Shown here one piece after another: positions 11,142 through 24,400 of a stretch of DNA of 64,000 nt (the stretch's first letter is position 1; each line of letters starts with the position of its first letter). Position numbers and translations under genes: made by a program. The stretch lies in NCBI RefSeq assembly GCF_021018895.1, contig NC_079384.1, positions 3,267,640 through 3,331,639 of the forward strand, given 5' to 3'. The DNA comes from Seriola aureovittata (taxonomy: Eukaryota > Chordata > Actinopteri > Carangiformes > Carangidae). Below the pieces are notes generated by a model. That model saw only the letters and a program-made list of their open reading frames with translations, was not told where the DNA came from and ran no database searches.

Positions 11142-14100
11142 GTCAGATGTTGGGGAGGAAGGTGGGGAAATTATGGGCTCTTTGCTTCAAATAATACCTG
11201 GGTTTCTTCAAGTCTATGCCATTGTTGTTTGACTGAAGACGACGCAGTACGTGTCGAAGCGTTAGTCATTTTTTATCTGATTATGAAATTCCTAAAGTGT
11301 ATCGTGCGCTCCAGTGTTTCATTTACGTGCAATCAACAGAGAAAGAAATGAAAGTAAGATAAGAATTGCAGAATCTTCCAGAACAAAGAGATGCAGGGAT
11401 AAGAGAGAGAGAGAGAGAGGAAAACTGAGGAAGATATACAAGGAGGAGTTGTCGACTGGATGAGCGGGCAGTAAGGGAAGGCAGATGGGGCAAGGCAGGA
11501 GGTAGTTGGATGTTGAATACATGAATATGACAGAAAAGTGAAGTGAAACTGGGGCAAAATAAAAAACAAAACAGTCAAACAGAAGGTTGTTGCATCCCAG
11601 CAGCAATCCATATTTTGCCAGTAGAACTTAAATGCACAATTTCAGTGCGTTGTATGAACTGCTTCACAGCTCCGTTTAGGTAGTTTAGGGAGTTTAAGTT
11701 CTTTGGGTAAAGTAGAAGGTTTTTGAGTTGAACAGATGGTTTTGTTTTGTAAATCAGAAGGTCTCTGGGTAGAGTAGAAGATCTTTGGAAGAGCAGAATG
11801 TTTTTTGAGTAAAGTGTGAATGTTGCTGGGTAGAACCGTCTGTTGTTGGGTGGAACAGATGGTTGTTGAGAGAGTTAGGGTAGAATAGAAGATCTTTGAT
11901 TGGAGTAGAAGGTCTTTGAGTAGAATAGGAGGTTGTTGGGTAGAATCTCTTTATGTAGACTAGATTAGTGAAAGAGTGAATGAGGGTGTGATTTCAGAGA
12001 AAGCCAATAAGGTTGTCGGTTACAATGGAAGGTATTTAAGTAGTTTAGAAGTTTGCTTCACAAGGTCTTTAGTTAGCATCTAGGATGGTGGTGTAGAAAA
12101 GGATTGTCGGGTAGAACAGAAGATAGTGGAATTAAGAGATATATAGCAAACTGGAACTAGCTGTTAGACCATGAATTGCCACCAGGGAGGATTTAGTAAA
12201 ATCCCTACTGGCCACCAGTTCTCTCCACGTTTCTCTGCTAGGTCAGTTTTTTATATGCAGATGGTTACTGTGAATTCCCCCACAGACAAGAATGCTTGAA
12301 CACTTTGATTCAAGTGGCCTTTTCATAGAGAATGAGGGAGGAGAGGAAGATCTATTAACGGAAAGGCTAATTCTGGAGGAGAGGACAAAGTTTAGAGCGT
12401 GGACTGTTTGGTATTTCGTGCAAAGACTGTAAATGCAGGAAATGCAAATTATATATTTACTTAGCAAAAATATTCACCATACCAAGCCATTTATTATAAC
12501 TGAGTCAAGTTGAAAGTATGTTCCTTTTAAAATGTGAAAAAATAACAATATGGTGAGATCATTTCATTGGTTTTCAGTGCAGTTTCATCACATTATACTA
12601 AAAGCCTGATGACGAAAAAGCCACAGGTCACTGTGGTAGGATTACAAAATATTTAATGCAGGCTTTACTGACTTGTTAAGATGAATACCGTAATCATGAT
12701 TTCCCCGGCATCCCCAGGAGTTGGACGAGGCATTGAAAATCTGTAACTACATCTTCACCCTCATCTTTGTTCTGGAGTCCGTCTTCAAGCTGGTGGCCTT
12801 CGGTTTCCGACGCTTCTTCAAGGACAAGTCAGTATTTAAATAACTGCTTCCCAAAGTGACGCTCTGACCTTTCCTAAATGTCTCTAACCCAGATCAAACA
12901 GAGATCCTGAATAAACATTAACCTCCCAGTTTAGATTTTTGACATTTTAGCAGGCATGATATTCTAATAGATTGGTGGTTAAAGGTACCATTCTTTAACC
13001 TCTGAGTCATGTGGAAAATCTGAGGCAGCATTCGGAGAGATTAAGTGAACTTTTCTCAACGTGCTCCAGTGCATGGTTCTCAGTGAGGCCTGTATGAATA
13101 CAAACGGCCTTGTTAAAGACCCATAAAACATGCTGCCTTAGATGATTTCATAGCTTTGAAATCTCTGGCTCCCTGCTGAGAACCACAAAATCATGCACAA
13201 ATACAATCACAACAGCACAAATGTATAATAGCACAGATCACATTTACATGAATACACACACTAACACCACTAACACACACACAGGAATCCATGATGTCCG
13301 TGGTCTTTGCCAGGGTAGACCATTATCCTTTTTTTTTTTGCATTTGGCAGCAGTCCGGTTTTATATTACCTCGATACACTCTCACACACAGGTACACACA
13401 AACATATAAACACAACATTTGGCCAAGACCCCCGTGACTAATCTCACAATCTCACTGAATTTCAAATTGAATTTCTTGTGTTTATTCATGCACTTTAAGT
13501 ATCTAAATGAGGATGTGAGGGATATGCTATGGAATGGACTCGGAGAGAGAAAGCTGCACATGGAATTGAAACAATAAGAAAAAGACAAACCTGATTTGCA
13601 TGACCACCTACAACAATCTTCAGTTTTTATACATTCAAATAAGGTTTGGTCCCAACACTTTGATCTCAAATCACATTACAGCATCTGGGAAAGGAAGTGG
13701 CCTGCTGACTAATCTCAGCGTACCATACATATATATACCGTATATATATACTGTATAACTTTATGATATACTAAAATTGAAATTATACTATTGCTGCTTT
13801 GTTAACCTGTCTCATAACACTGAAATAGTCTCATACGCTCATTGTCATCCAGAAAATAACCGGTCTCCAAACTTGTGTACTATGTGTATGACAACAGCAG
13901 GGCCAGCCCTATAATCTTGAGGAATCTCAGGAACTGCAGGGAAGAGGAGGAGCGCTTCCAGTACACTGAGCCTCGCCTCCATTTTAGCAAATAATAATTT
14001 TCATTACATGTATCATTATTACTAAAAGAGGCAGAGGAATAACTAAACATAAGACACACTGAGCAGAGAGAGCAGGAGAGAGAGAAGTCATCGGTAACGA

Positions 14101-14642
14101 GGCTTCGCAGTCAGGGATCTGTTTTACACACGGGGCAAATCACCGACACAAGTGTCTTCGATTGACCAACTCCGGGAAATCATTAAATCCTCTGTCCCTG
14201 ATGAACACCCACACATTTAAAAGTCATATTCTTTATTTTATTTACGAATTAGTTTTCTCCAAGCCCAAGCCAATGGCATCATAATGAAATCATCAGGGTG
14301 TAATTTTCTGAAACTTGAGCCTCAGAAAATAATGAATCGTTTTCACATGCTGATGAGTATTAACCATGACTAGTAAACTGACTTTGACGTGTGAAATGGG
14401 TGGAGTGTCTCTTTACGTAAAATCAAATCGACTGAGGTCATTTCATTGGTGACTCAAAACTCAGGCCCCAATCGCGTCACATGACTCCAGCTCACACCTC
14501 TCTGCTAAAGGAGATGAGTCACTAAAGAGAAATGGATGATGTCAATGATTTGTTTGGATGAGTTTCTGCAGCCAAGTGCATTCATCTGAGGTTTCAATGA
14601 AAAGATATGATCTAAGTCAGTGTTCAGGACTAATATGTGTCT

Positions 14643-14706
<64 letters not shown>

Positions 14707-15755
14707 GTGGAATCAGCTGGATCTGGCCATCGTGCTGCTCTCTATCATGGGCATCACTCTGGAGGAGATTGAGGTCAACGCTTCACTACCCATCAACCCC
14801 ACCATCATCCGCATCATGAGAGTGCTGAGGATCGCACGAGGTATGACCCCCCCCCCCCCCCACTGATCCATATCTATCTATCCGTCCCATCCCCTCCCTG
14901 ACACACCGTCACACGGACACGCACACACTCCAGCCTCGCTCACGGTGCTGTACTTTTAAGATGCCTTGTAAAACAGCCACATCACCTGGGACTCCCCTCT
15001 TAGTGATTTTTGCATGGCATGTCTCAGCAGGGTTTGAGCTGGGTGTGAACAGACCAGATGGCACCGAGAAACACAGTTAGTTGACAAACATAGTTCTGAG
15101 AAGAAACAGGGAGAGAGACAGAGAGAGAGAGAAAAGATGGGGGAGAGCCAAGACACATTATGATAGTAAGTGAACTAAGCTGCGAGAAACTTGAGATTGG
15201 ATGGGATCAATGAGAGGTGAGAGGGAAGAGAAGAGGAAATAAAAAGAAGAGGAAATAAAAGGAGGAGGCAGGAATGATGAATAACCTCTGATGCCAAAAT
15301 AGATTATAAGATGGAAAGAAGTCGCAAAGAGGAGCAGTTGATATTAGAGTGAAAAAAAGTGAAGTTGTGATGAAGTGAATGAGGAGGAGATAAACGAGGA
15401 CAGGAAAGGTGTGTAGGTGGGTGAGAGAGCGAGAGAGAGAGAGTCGGAATAAATGGCGGAAATGAGTGAAGGAGGTTCACAATTAGGAAGGTTGAGTTCA
15501 GGAGAAAAGATGGATTTAGCAGGAGGGAAAGGAACTAAACTGCCCATGTGCTTGGGGCTGATTACTGTCCAGGTAATAAAAGATAAGGACTGGAGGAGGG
15601 GAGGAAAAGAGGGGGAGGAGGAGGAGAGCTGGGAGAAAGAGGAGATAAGACAGGCAAGGAGGGAAGCTCATCTGTTTTGTCTGATTACTGAATGTGAAAT
15701 AAAAAAGAAAAAAGTAGCAAGGAAGTCATTATTGATTACTGTCACAGCAGACCAG

Positions 15756-15823
<68 letters not shown>

Positions 15824-17268
15824 TCGTGTCTGACACTGTGATTTGGATGGGTGCAGTAGCCGGCACCTTTTCCAGCTGGCATCAACATGTATCTCATCTC
15901 CACAATGTATGCAGATGTGATTTAGATGGATTACATTCCCCCCCCCGGCTCCAGTGTAGCAGCATTATAACTTTCCTCCCTAATACTGTTCTACAAGTCA
16001 CATCCTCTTGTAATATTTCTGTTGTTAAACCTTTGGTATTGTCTTTCCACTGAACACGCAACTTTTGTCCTCCCGGGTCAAAATTTGACCCGATCTGTTT
16101 CTGACTGTGACATCACAACTTTTCAGCCGACTCGTTACCACGACTTTTACACTTTCTTTTGGAATTTTATGGTCAATAAACCTCATTTTCGTAAAGTTAA
16201 CCTTTGTTTTTGAGTTGACAAAAACAACTAAATTTAGAATTATTTTGACTATATTTACAGTCAGAGGAACATTTGTTGATGGATTATCACACACAGCAAT
16301 ATGTCAAAGTTTAGTCAGGATACTGTCTTTAAACCATTTCAATAGTGTGACCCATTGCAGTGTGAAAGAAAACATCATTTCTGATATAAAAACAGACAAC
16401 AGGAGGGATAAAAAATTTTTCTTTCCCTTTCACAATTCTCACATTAAAATTTTAACAACTTTTACAGTGTACAATGCCTAATATACTTCATCACTTTCCT
16501 ATTTGACTGTTTTGCTAAAATAAAATAGAAAATAAAAAATTTAAATCATAAACATATACAACATACCCGTGACATTGTATCATCACTTCCTTTATGTATT
16601 TCATGTTAAAAACACTGAAAGTAAGGTGTTAAGATCCAGCTGTTTAGTTTGTGTGCACTTCCCTTTTTTAGAGTATGTTCAAAAACCTGTCAGTATGTGG
16701 ACAGAGGATTTTGTTAAGGTTACCGTCTCCACGGTGTCAGTCCGTCATCTGGCACAGAGGAGGCATCAAGGTTGTTTTCTTTTATCATTCAATCAATCAA
16801 ACTTTATTTGTATAGCTACTTTTCATGCAGGTTGGTGCAGTTCAAAGACGCTTCACAGACGACTGAAAAGGGCAAATCAAGTCAGAAAGCTGACAATGAG
16901 ATACAATAAAAATACATTTAAAGAGCTATAATAACATCAGCAAACTAAAAAACATAAGAAAATTAATAAATAATAATAAATAATTTGATTAATAATGAAA
17001 TAAAATACATTTTGCCTCAGTGTGCTACCTCAGCTCTCTGTGTCACCACACCAGTGATCTCATCAAACCGCAGCCCCAGTCAGGAGGATATGACCTCAAT
17101 GCTGTCTGACAGCTTAATGTTATTCAGTACAAGGACGTCTGTGACTTTACTGATGGAGTAGCATTAGACTGTAAGTGAGGAAAAATGTTGTGTCCTTTCC
17201 ACTTCACAAAAGTCTTGACGGCACAAGTGCTTGTTCTGATATGTAAGACTGAAAAAAATCTTACTATT

Positions 17269-17349
<81 letters not shown>

Positions 17350-20300
17350 TTGTGTCTGTGTGTCCACAGTGTTGAAGCTCTTGAAGATGGCGGTGGGGAT
17401 GAGAGCTTTGCTTGACACCGTTATGCAAGCCCTGCCTCAGGTACACACTCAACTCTGTTAAACAACATCAACTGAAAAACCACGGATCTCTCACGTCCCG
17501 ACACGTCCCACAGACGCTGTCCCTGAAATGACTTCCCAGAAGCATTTCTGTTTTTTTTTCGGTGCATATTCTTCTGTTTCAGGAGCTTTGCGTTTGTCCA
17601 TGGGCTTTTTGCAGGCTGTAGATTTCCTTGTTGCATCATCAGTCCCCTGCAGAGGTTGAGAAGTGAGCGTAGCTTGAGGTTTTGTTTTTGAATGATTGTA
17701 GTTGGAGCCGGTAAATCAGAACAACTTCTGCAGTGAAGGAACTGAATGTAAAAACGACAGAGAGTTCGTGTATACCACCTCTGTCAGTTTGCCGCACGCT
17801 GATTGTCATTGACAGCATTCACATTTGTGTCAAAGCTGTTCTTCCACATCGTTCTTGTTCGCTCTTGTCCAGCTGCAGTATCAGAGTTGCTCCTCATGTT
17901 TTTAGTGAGATTTTCCTTCTTTTACTCCTTCGTCTTCGTCACTCGTTCATGGCATTTTCTCACTTACGGCACATGTGCAGTTTAAAGCTGCATGTCCTTG
18001 GGAAAAAGTCTGAATTCTTACCAGATATGGAAGTAATAAAACAACAAATAACTAAATGTCAGAGCATGACAGAGCAGCTATCATTAGCCTTCACTTAGTA
18101 GCATGGATTGGGTCCCACATAGTGGAGAAATATTACACAATGGATGTGCTAGCTGTCATCAGAGCTTGTTTTTTTTAGTTGCAGGAACCAAGTAAAGCCA
18201 GTTGGACATGCTAATGTTTGCAATAGAGCAGACAAACATACTGCTCTATCCGTTTTTTGGTTTTGGAGAGGGTAAGAAAAAGAATCACCCAAACTCTCGA
18301 TATGTGGAGTAGCTCTCTCTTTTGTCAATCATCTTATTTTCTTTATTAGCTGAGAAATGCAGAGTTTGCCTAGTTGTGGTTTTTAAGCTATGTCTACACA
18401 ATCGCTACTCAGGGGACGGGTTCAGCAAGTCAGTTGCCATAGCATGTTTCTCCCTTGCTGCTTTGTGTCTCGGCCTTTCTTTAATTTTCTCTCTGGAATG
18501 AGCTGTTTGTTGTCCCTGTTGTTGGTTTATTTTGCCTGGGATTTCTCTCCTCTGACTAATCCCTCTCTCTTCCTGTTGTCTCCCTGCAGGTGGGCAATCT
18601 GGGTCTTCTCTTCATGCTTCTCTTCTTTATCTATGCAGCACTGGGAGTGGAGCTGTTTGGTGACTTGAGTAAGCACACATGCCCTGTGCATTAAGGCAGT
18701 CAGGCAAAACCAGAGAAAGCTCATACAAAGATTCAAGACGCACATACCACTCAGGCCGTGCACAGGCATGCACCAAGTGTTTAATTCTCCCCTCTGTGGG
18801 TTTAATCTATCTGATGTTAATTGCGTTTGAGAAAATCCTCTGTTGAATATTGATCTCTCTTGTGGCTCGTAGCTTTCAGAGTAATAAAATAGTATTACAA
18901 TTATCATCATTTCAGTGCAAAGCCCCATGTTGTGACACCTGAAAAGCCATGAAAGTCTCTGCCCTTTATCTTTATGTCTCTCTTTTACTGTCTGGCCATT
19001 CTTTTCTCTTCATTCCCTCCCTTCTCCTCCTTTTTTCTCCACAGTTTGCGATGAGCTCCACCCATGTGAGGGTCTGGGGCGCTACGCTACATTTAAAAAC
19101 TTTGGGATGGCGTTTCTGCTGCTCTTCAGAGTTTCCACCGGAGACAACTGGAACGGCATAATGAAGGTGAAACTAACCCTGCAGCTTTGGGGATCCTAAA
19201 CATCATGCATACACATACTGCATGTTCATTCTTTGATATGTGCACATGCATTCAGTAGGTGGGGATGATGTGCTGTATGTATTGTGAAGACTGCTTGTGA
19301 ATCTTTATCCGGATCTGGCTCATGTAGTGATTTCATGCTTCTCCCAGGACACATTAAGAGACTGCGTCCAAGACACCAGCACCTGCTACAACACTGTGGT
19401 CTCTCCCATCTACTTCGTCTCCTTTGTGTTGACCGCTCAGTTTGTCCTGGTCAATGTTGTCATCGCCGTCCTGATGAAGCACCTGGAGGAAAGCAACAAG
19501 GAAGCCAAAGCCGGGGCAGAAGCTGAGGCGGACTTGGAGCTCCAGATGGACGGGGGAGACATGGCCACGAGGTCCCCCCAGCTGAACCCTCTGGCGCTGG
19601 GCATGGACAGGTCGAGTTCTGGGGGTTCGCCCTGGAAGTCCACCGGAGGAGGGGACAGGGAACAGGAAAGAGACAGTCCTATGGACTCGCCCACTTCTGA
19701 TAAAGCCAGAGAGTCTGTAAACATCAGAGCAGACCCCCCTTCAAGCCTGGACCCGCCGCTGGAGGTATTGAATCTTTTTCCTGTTGCTTATACGTTACGA
19801 GACTTCAAAGGCACATTAAGGCATTCTCACACCACAGTTCCCTCGTCAGCCATGTTTACGTGTTTTCAGAAGGCAGGATTGTGGGTATGTTTGTGCTCAA
19901 TACTAATAAATGAATTAATAAATATTGGATTTTACTAAAATCCAAACAGAACAATCAGAATAAATGGAAACAGTTCAGTTGTAGGTGCCATTTAATAGCA
20001 GCTTGCTTTGGTGTGTGTGTGTGTGTGCGTGTGTGTTGGTGTGTTTTTTGGGATTTCCCTCGAGATACGTGTAGGTCACTTTATAGCTAAATGCCTTATT
20101 CACACCCTTGTGTAAGATCATACTATTATATACTGTATATAATGAAAGGAACTCACATTCAGATCAAGTGTAGGTCATATTGTTGGAGTCTCTGCGTGAT
20201 ATGACAGATGCTCTGCGATCACTTCCTGCTGGGGGCCAGGCTGTGGTGCTGTTCAGATGACCCCGCGTCTCTGATCATTAATTCTGACTCTGGTCCGAAT

Positions 20301-20812
20301 CATTAGTTAATTCTCTGGCTCCCGCTGTGGGACGCTGAGTGATGATGGATTTCTCGAGAGGAATATCTGTTCGTCACTTTCTTAATGTAATAACTGTTTC
20401 ATCAACTGTATCAAAACTGCAAACTGCAGAGGATGCAACCATATTAGGAAATACTCACTGGACAAGTCTGGCGTCACTTGAAAATATAAGCAGATGCATT
20501 TATGTGCAATGTGTCCAAAAGTCAGGGTCGTATTTGTGAGTGCGTCCTGTGATATAAGCTGGCGGGGTGTTCTTGTCACATATTGACTTTGTGCATCCAC
20601 ATCCACTCATCTGATGACCAGAGGTGCATCGCCTGGAGGCAAATGTTTGCCCCCCCCCTCAGTGTGGCCCCTGATAATGATTGTTGTAGGTAGTGTTTAC
20701 CGATTGCCTGAATGTGAGGGGCGCTGTTTCGATGGGCTTCTCTGCCTGCCACCCCCCCCCTGCAGAATCTAGGTTCGCCACTGCAGATGGTTTCCAGTTT
20801 TAATGTGTTCAT

Positions 20813-20874
<62 letters not shown>

Positions 20875-21393
20875 GTAGAGGACATGCCAGTCACAGATGG
20901 GTCATAGTGACATGGGAAAGCTGCACCACAGGGTCTTGTTGCTCACTTCAACAGCTATTTCCAGACAGTGGAGAACTTTCTGAGGATAGGAAATAAAGGT
21001 CTCGCTGTCGTTATGTTTTCCCTCTAAGAAATGATCCATCTTCCTCAGCCTGTGTGTGGTTAAACCACAACCTCCAGCAATGTGGGGGGTGGGGGGGGGG
21101 GCAGCTCTACTGCAGTGTTGGAGTGCCCCCTTGTGGGTTTGAATGGTAACACGTGAGCCTGTAGTGGATGTTGATGAGGAGGAAGTTGTATACATGTGCA
21201 CTGCATGAAACACTTACACATTTGTGATGTACAGTATAATGAAGACCTTCTGCTTGGATATGTTTCTGTTTGTCTTCCTGTTTGTCTGCCTGATCGACTA
21301 TCTTTTCCCCTCTTTCCTTTCTTTGTCATTCATTCTTCCTATTCACATTTATTCGTGTGTCTCTGTCTGGACTCACCACCTCTGCTGTCCCTC

Positions 21394-21430
<37 letters not shown>

Positions 21431-24400
21431 TTCTTGTCTCTCTACATTATCCAAGTTTGTACAGCGGAGAGCGCTGTTTGACTCGGTCTCCCTGGTCATC
21501 CAGGGTTCAATGGAGGGAGAGTTGAGTCTGATGGACAACCTGTCCGGCTCTATCTGCCACTTCTACGCGCTGTCCCCCAAGTCCCGCAAGCACAGTACTG
21601 ACAAGAAGGTCAATAACCACCAGTAAACTCCACTGATGACTCACCTCCTCCATTTCACATGTCCAGTGGGTTCATTTCTCTTCAACATGTAGGGCTGCTG
21701 CTGTCATTTATGCTGGTCTTGTTTTCCTTTAAACATAAGGCACAATACCTTCATATTATGGGCTGTAACACATGGAGCTTCTTTTGTAACCTGGATGAAC
21801 TCACCTTTTAAATTAGGCAGATTACTTCACAATAATGAAGGTGAGCTTTTGTTGACTCTTGTAACAATTGATTGTTACAAGACTGTTGGCAGGATTATTT
21901 GTCTTAATGAAAATTAAATTCTGTACCAGACTGAATTTCTAAAAGATGGATAGTTTTGCAGTGCACAGAATCCCTGACCTATAAAATAAGCAGCAAGTAA
22001 ATACATACTGTCGAGAACTTTATTTCATAATTCAGTGAAAAAGCATACAGTTTGTTAAATGTCCCGCAGCCCTACAGCATTGCCTTTTCTTTCTTTATTT
22101 TACTGACATTCCCCCACGTTGAATATTTTTCCCTCTAACCACCAGAGCAAGTGTCATACCCTGCCTCAGCTATGATGTCATCCCCACGCTCACGTCTTCA
22201 CTTCATGCTTGGCAGGTTTCTGGTCTGCTTCAGCAGCCTCAGTGACATGGTTTACAGTTTGCTCTGTCTCCCCTTCACAACGCTCTGTCTGTGTTCGTAT
22301 GTGGGTTTGACGTGTTTGTGCGTTTGTATATGTGAATACCCATTTTAGCCAATCGCTCACAGCGAAGTGGTGACACACTGAAAGCAAATGAATGGGTAAA
22401 TCAATAAGCGATGTATCACGGAGTCGCTGAATAATGCATCTGGGCGCTTCCTTTCATTTGGAGGAAAACTTTAGCCAATTACATTTGCATTGCAAAACCT
22501 ACTCTCCTAACTCTAGAAGCTTTAAATGGGTTTGAAATGTCATCAATAGGCGCCAAAGGCCACCTCTCCTTCTTCCGCATGGACAGCCCACTCGCCTGTC
22601 AGGGAGAATCTTCCAGCAACACTCGTAGTAAACAGAAGAACTTTATTTGTCCGACACGTTTCGGCTTGTGGCCTTTTAATCAGAGTCATCATGTAACACA
22701 TCACAGGTGACATTTAAAATAAGATATGTTTGGAACAAAAGAATCAAAAAACAAAACAGCTAGTCGTGTATAAACACACAGATATCTGCTTATGGGGTTA
22801 CTTCAAAGGTGGGTTGGGCCTTTGGTCATGTGACTTCTGGCCAATCACTGTCCCAGGCCGGTGAGAACTGCTCTGTTTGCATTTAACCCCCCACAGTTTA
22901 TAAATCACTGCGCATTTACACACAGTATAAATCATAAAGAGGAATCCCCTTCCCTTCCATTTGTTCCTGTGAATATAAGAGTGTGATTGTCTCATTTGCA
23001 TCATGTTAAACAGTTTGTTTGCGGTTCATCAGCCTGTGCATTCGACTCTGTGTGTGTCTGTACCGTGTCATAATATTGCTGTTGGTAAGTCTCCGAAATA
23101 CAGTTTAAAAGTGGGAAAAACAATTATCATACCCACAAATGTTGCTTTGTCTTTTCTCTTTGCTGCTTTTGCTCTGCTACATTATTCCTGTTTCCTATAT
23201 GTTGTTTTCAAATATGTATCTTCCCGTTAGCTACAGGTCTTACCTGTGTGTAGTGTCCTTATTTTTCTGTGTTGCACAGAGCGTGCATTTGTTTTCTCTG
23301 CTCACCAGCCATTGTCTCTTCCTGCCTAGATCCCTCTAGCGGAGATGGAAGCTCTGTCTCTGGCCTCTGAGAAATCCTGGTCCCTAGCTCTGACAGACGA
23401 CTCGGCCCCCGACGATTTTAACCCCCTCTTTCTAACCAGTCTGGAATGCAATGTACTGACAGTTCCTCTCTTTCTCTTTCTCCATCCCTATTCCTCCCCC
23501 TCTGCAATATCTTGTAGTGTTTCCTTTCCCAGGGCGCTTCCAAAGCCACTTGTCCTACTACACTCACACACTGGGGTGTGACAGGTTGGCAGCAGGAAAC
23601 CAGCTTGACACTAAATTAGCTAAACAGCTACTTTGCACCAGTAGTCCCAGCACAATTAAAAACATTAAAGTGTAAAAAACTAAAACTAAACTAAAAACTG
23701 TCTATCTTTCAAATCATTTACGTGGTGTAAAGGTGGCCTGTCTCACAAACAAACAAAACAGTTTCACACTCAGTGTTCCTCAAACAAACATTTTCATCCT
23801 CTTAAATAATTTGCAAAGCTAATTTTTTTACATTTTAAATTCTTACTGACGATAGCCGAGTGTAAATGTAGTCTTAGTCTTTCCAGTTCTTAGAACAGCA
23901 CCTTTGACCTTGGACTTTTAGCCACCAAAATCTAATCAGTTCATCCTTGAGTCTTAGTGAATTTTTGTGCCAAATTTGAAGAAGTTCAGTCGAGGCGTTA
24001 CTGACATACGTTGTCTGGTGAGAATATTGCTCCATAGCAACTGTGGGTCATAAGATGGTGAAATACTTTACTCCACACCCACAGAAAACACAGCAGCACA
24101 TTATTTTACATCTCATCTGCTCCTTTCATTTATTAGAAAGGAACAGATGAGTCACTCTGAATTCATAGGAAGGTTCCTGGCAAAGGTCATGTGTAAGTAA
24201 GAGTTAAAAAATCATATCAGGACACCTCGACCAAAGAAATGGGTCAACAATCTTCACAGGTCTCACACACCGTTGCATTAGTTACTTTATGCCTCATGTA
24301 AAATACATGTAGTCACTCGTATTAAGTGGTTATGGTATAACTTTTTCATACCGGGACATTTCATCTATACGTTCCTCTATAGGATCCCATCCCAGACGCC

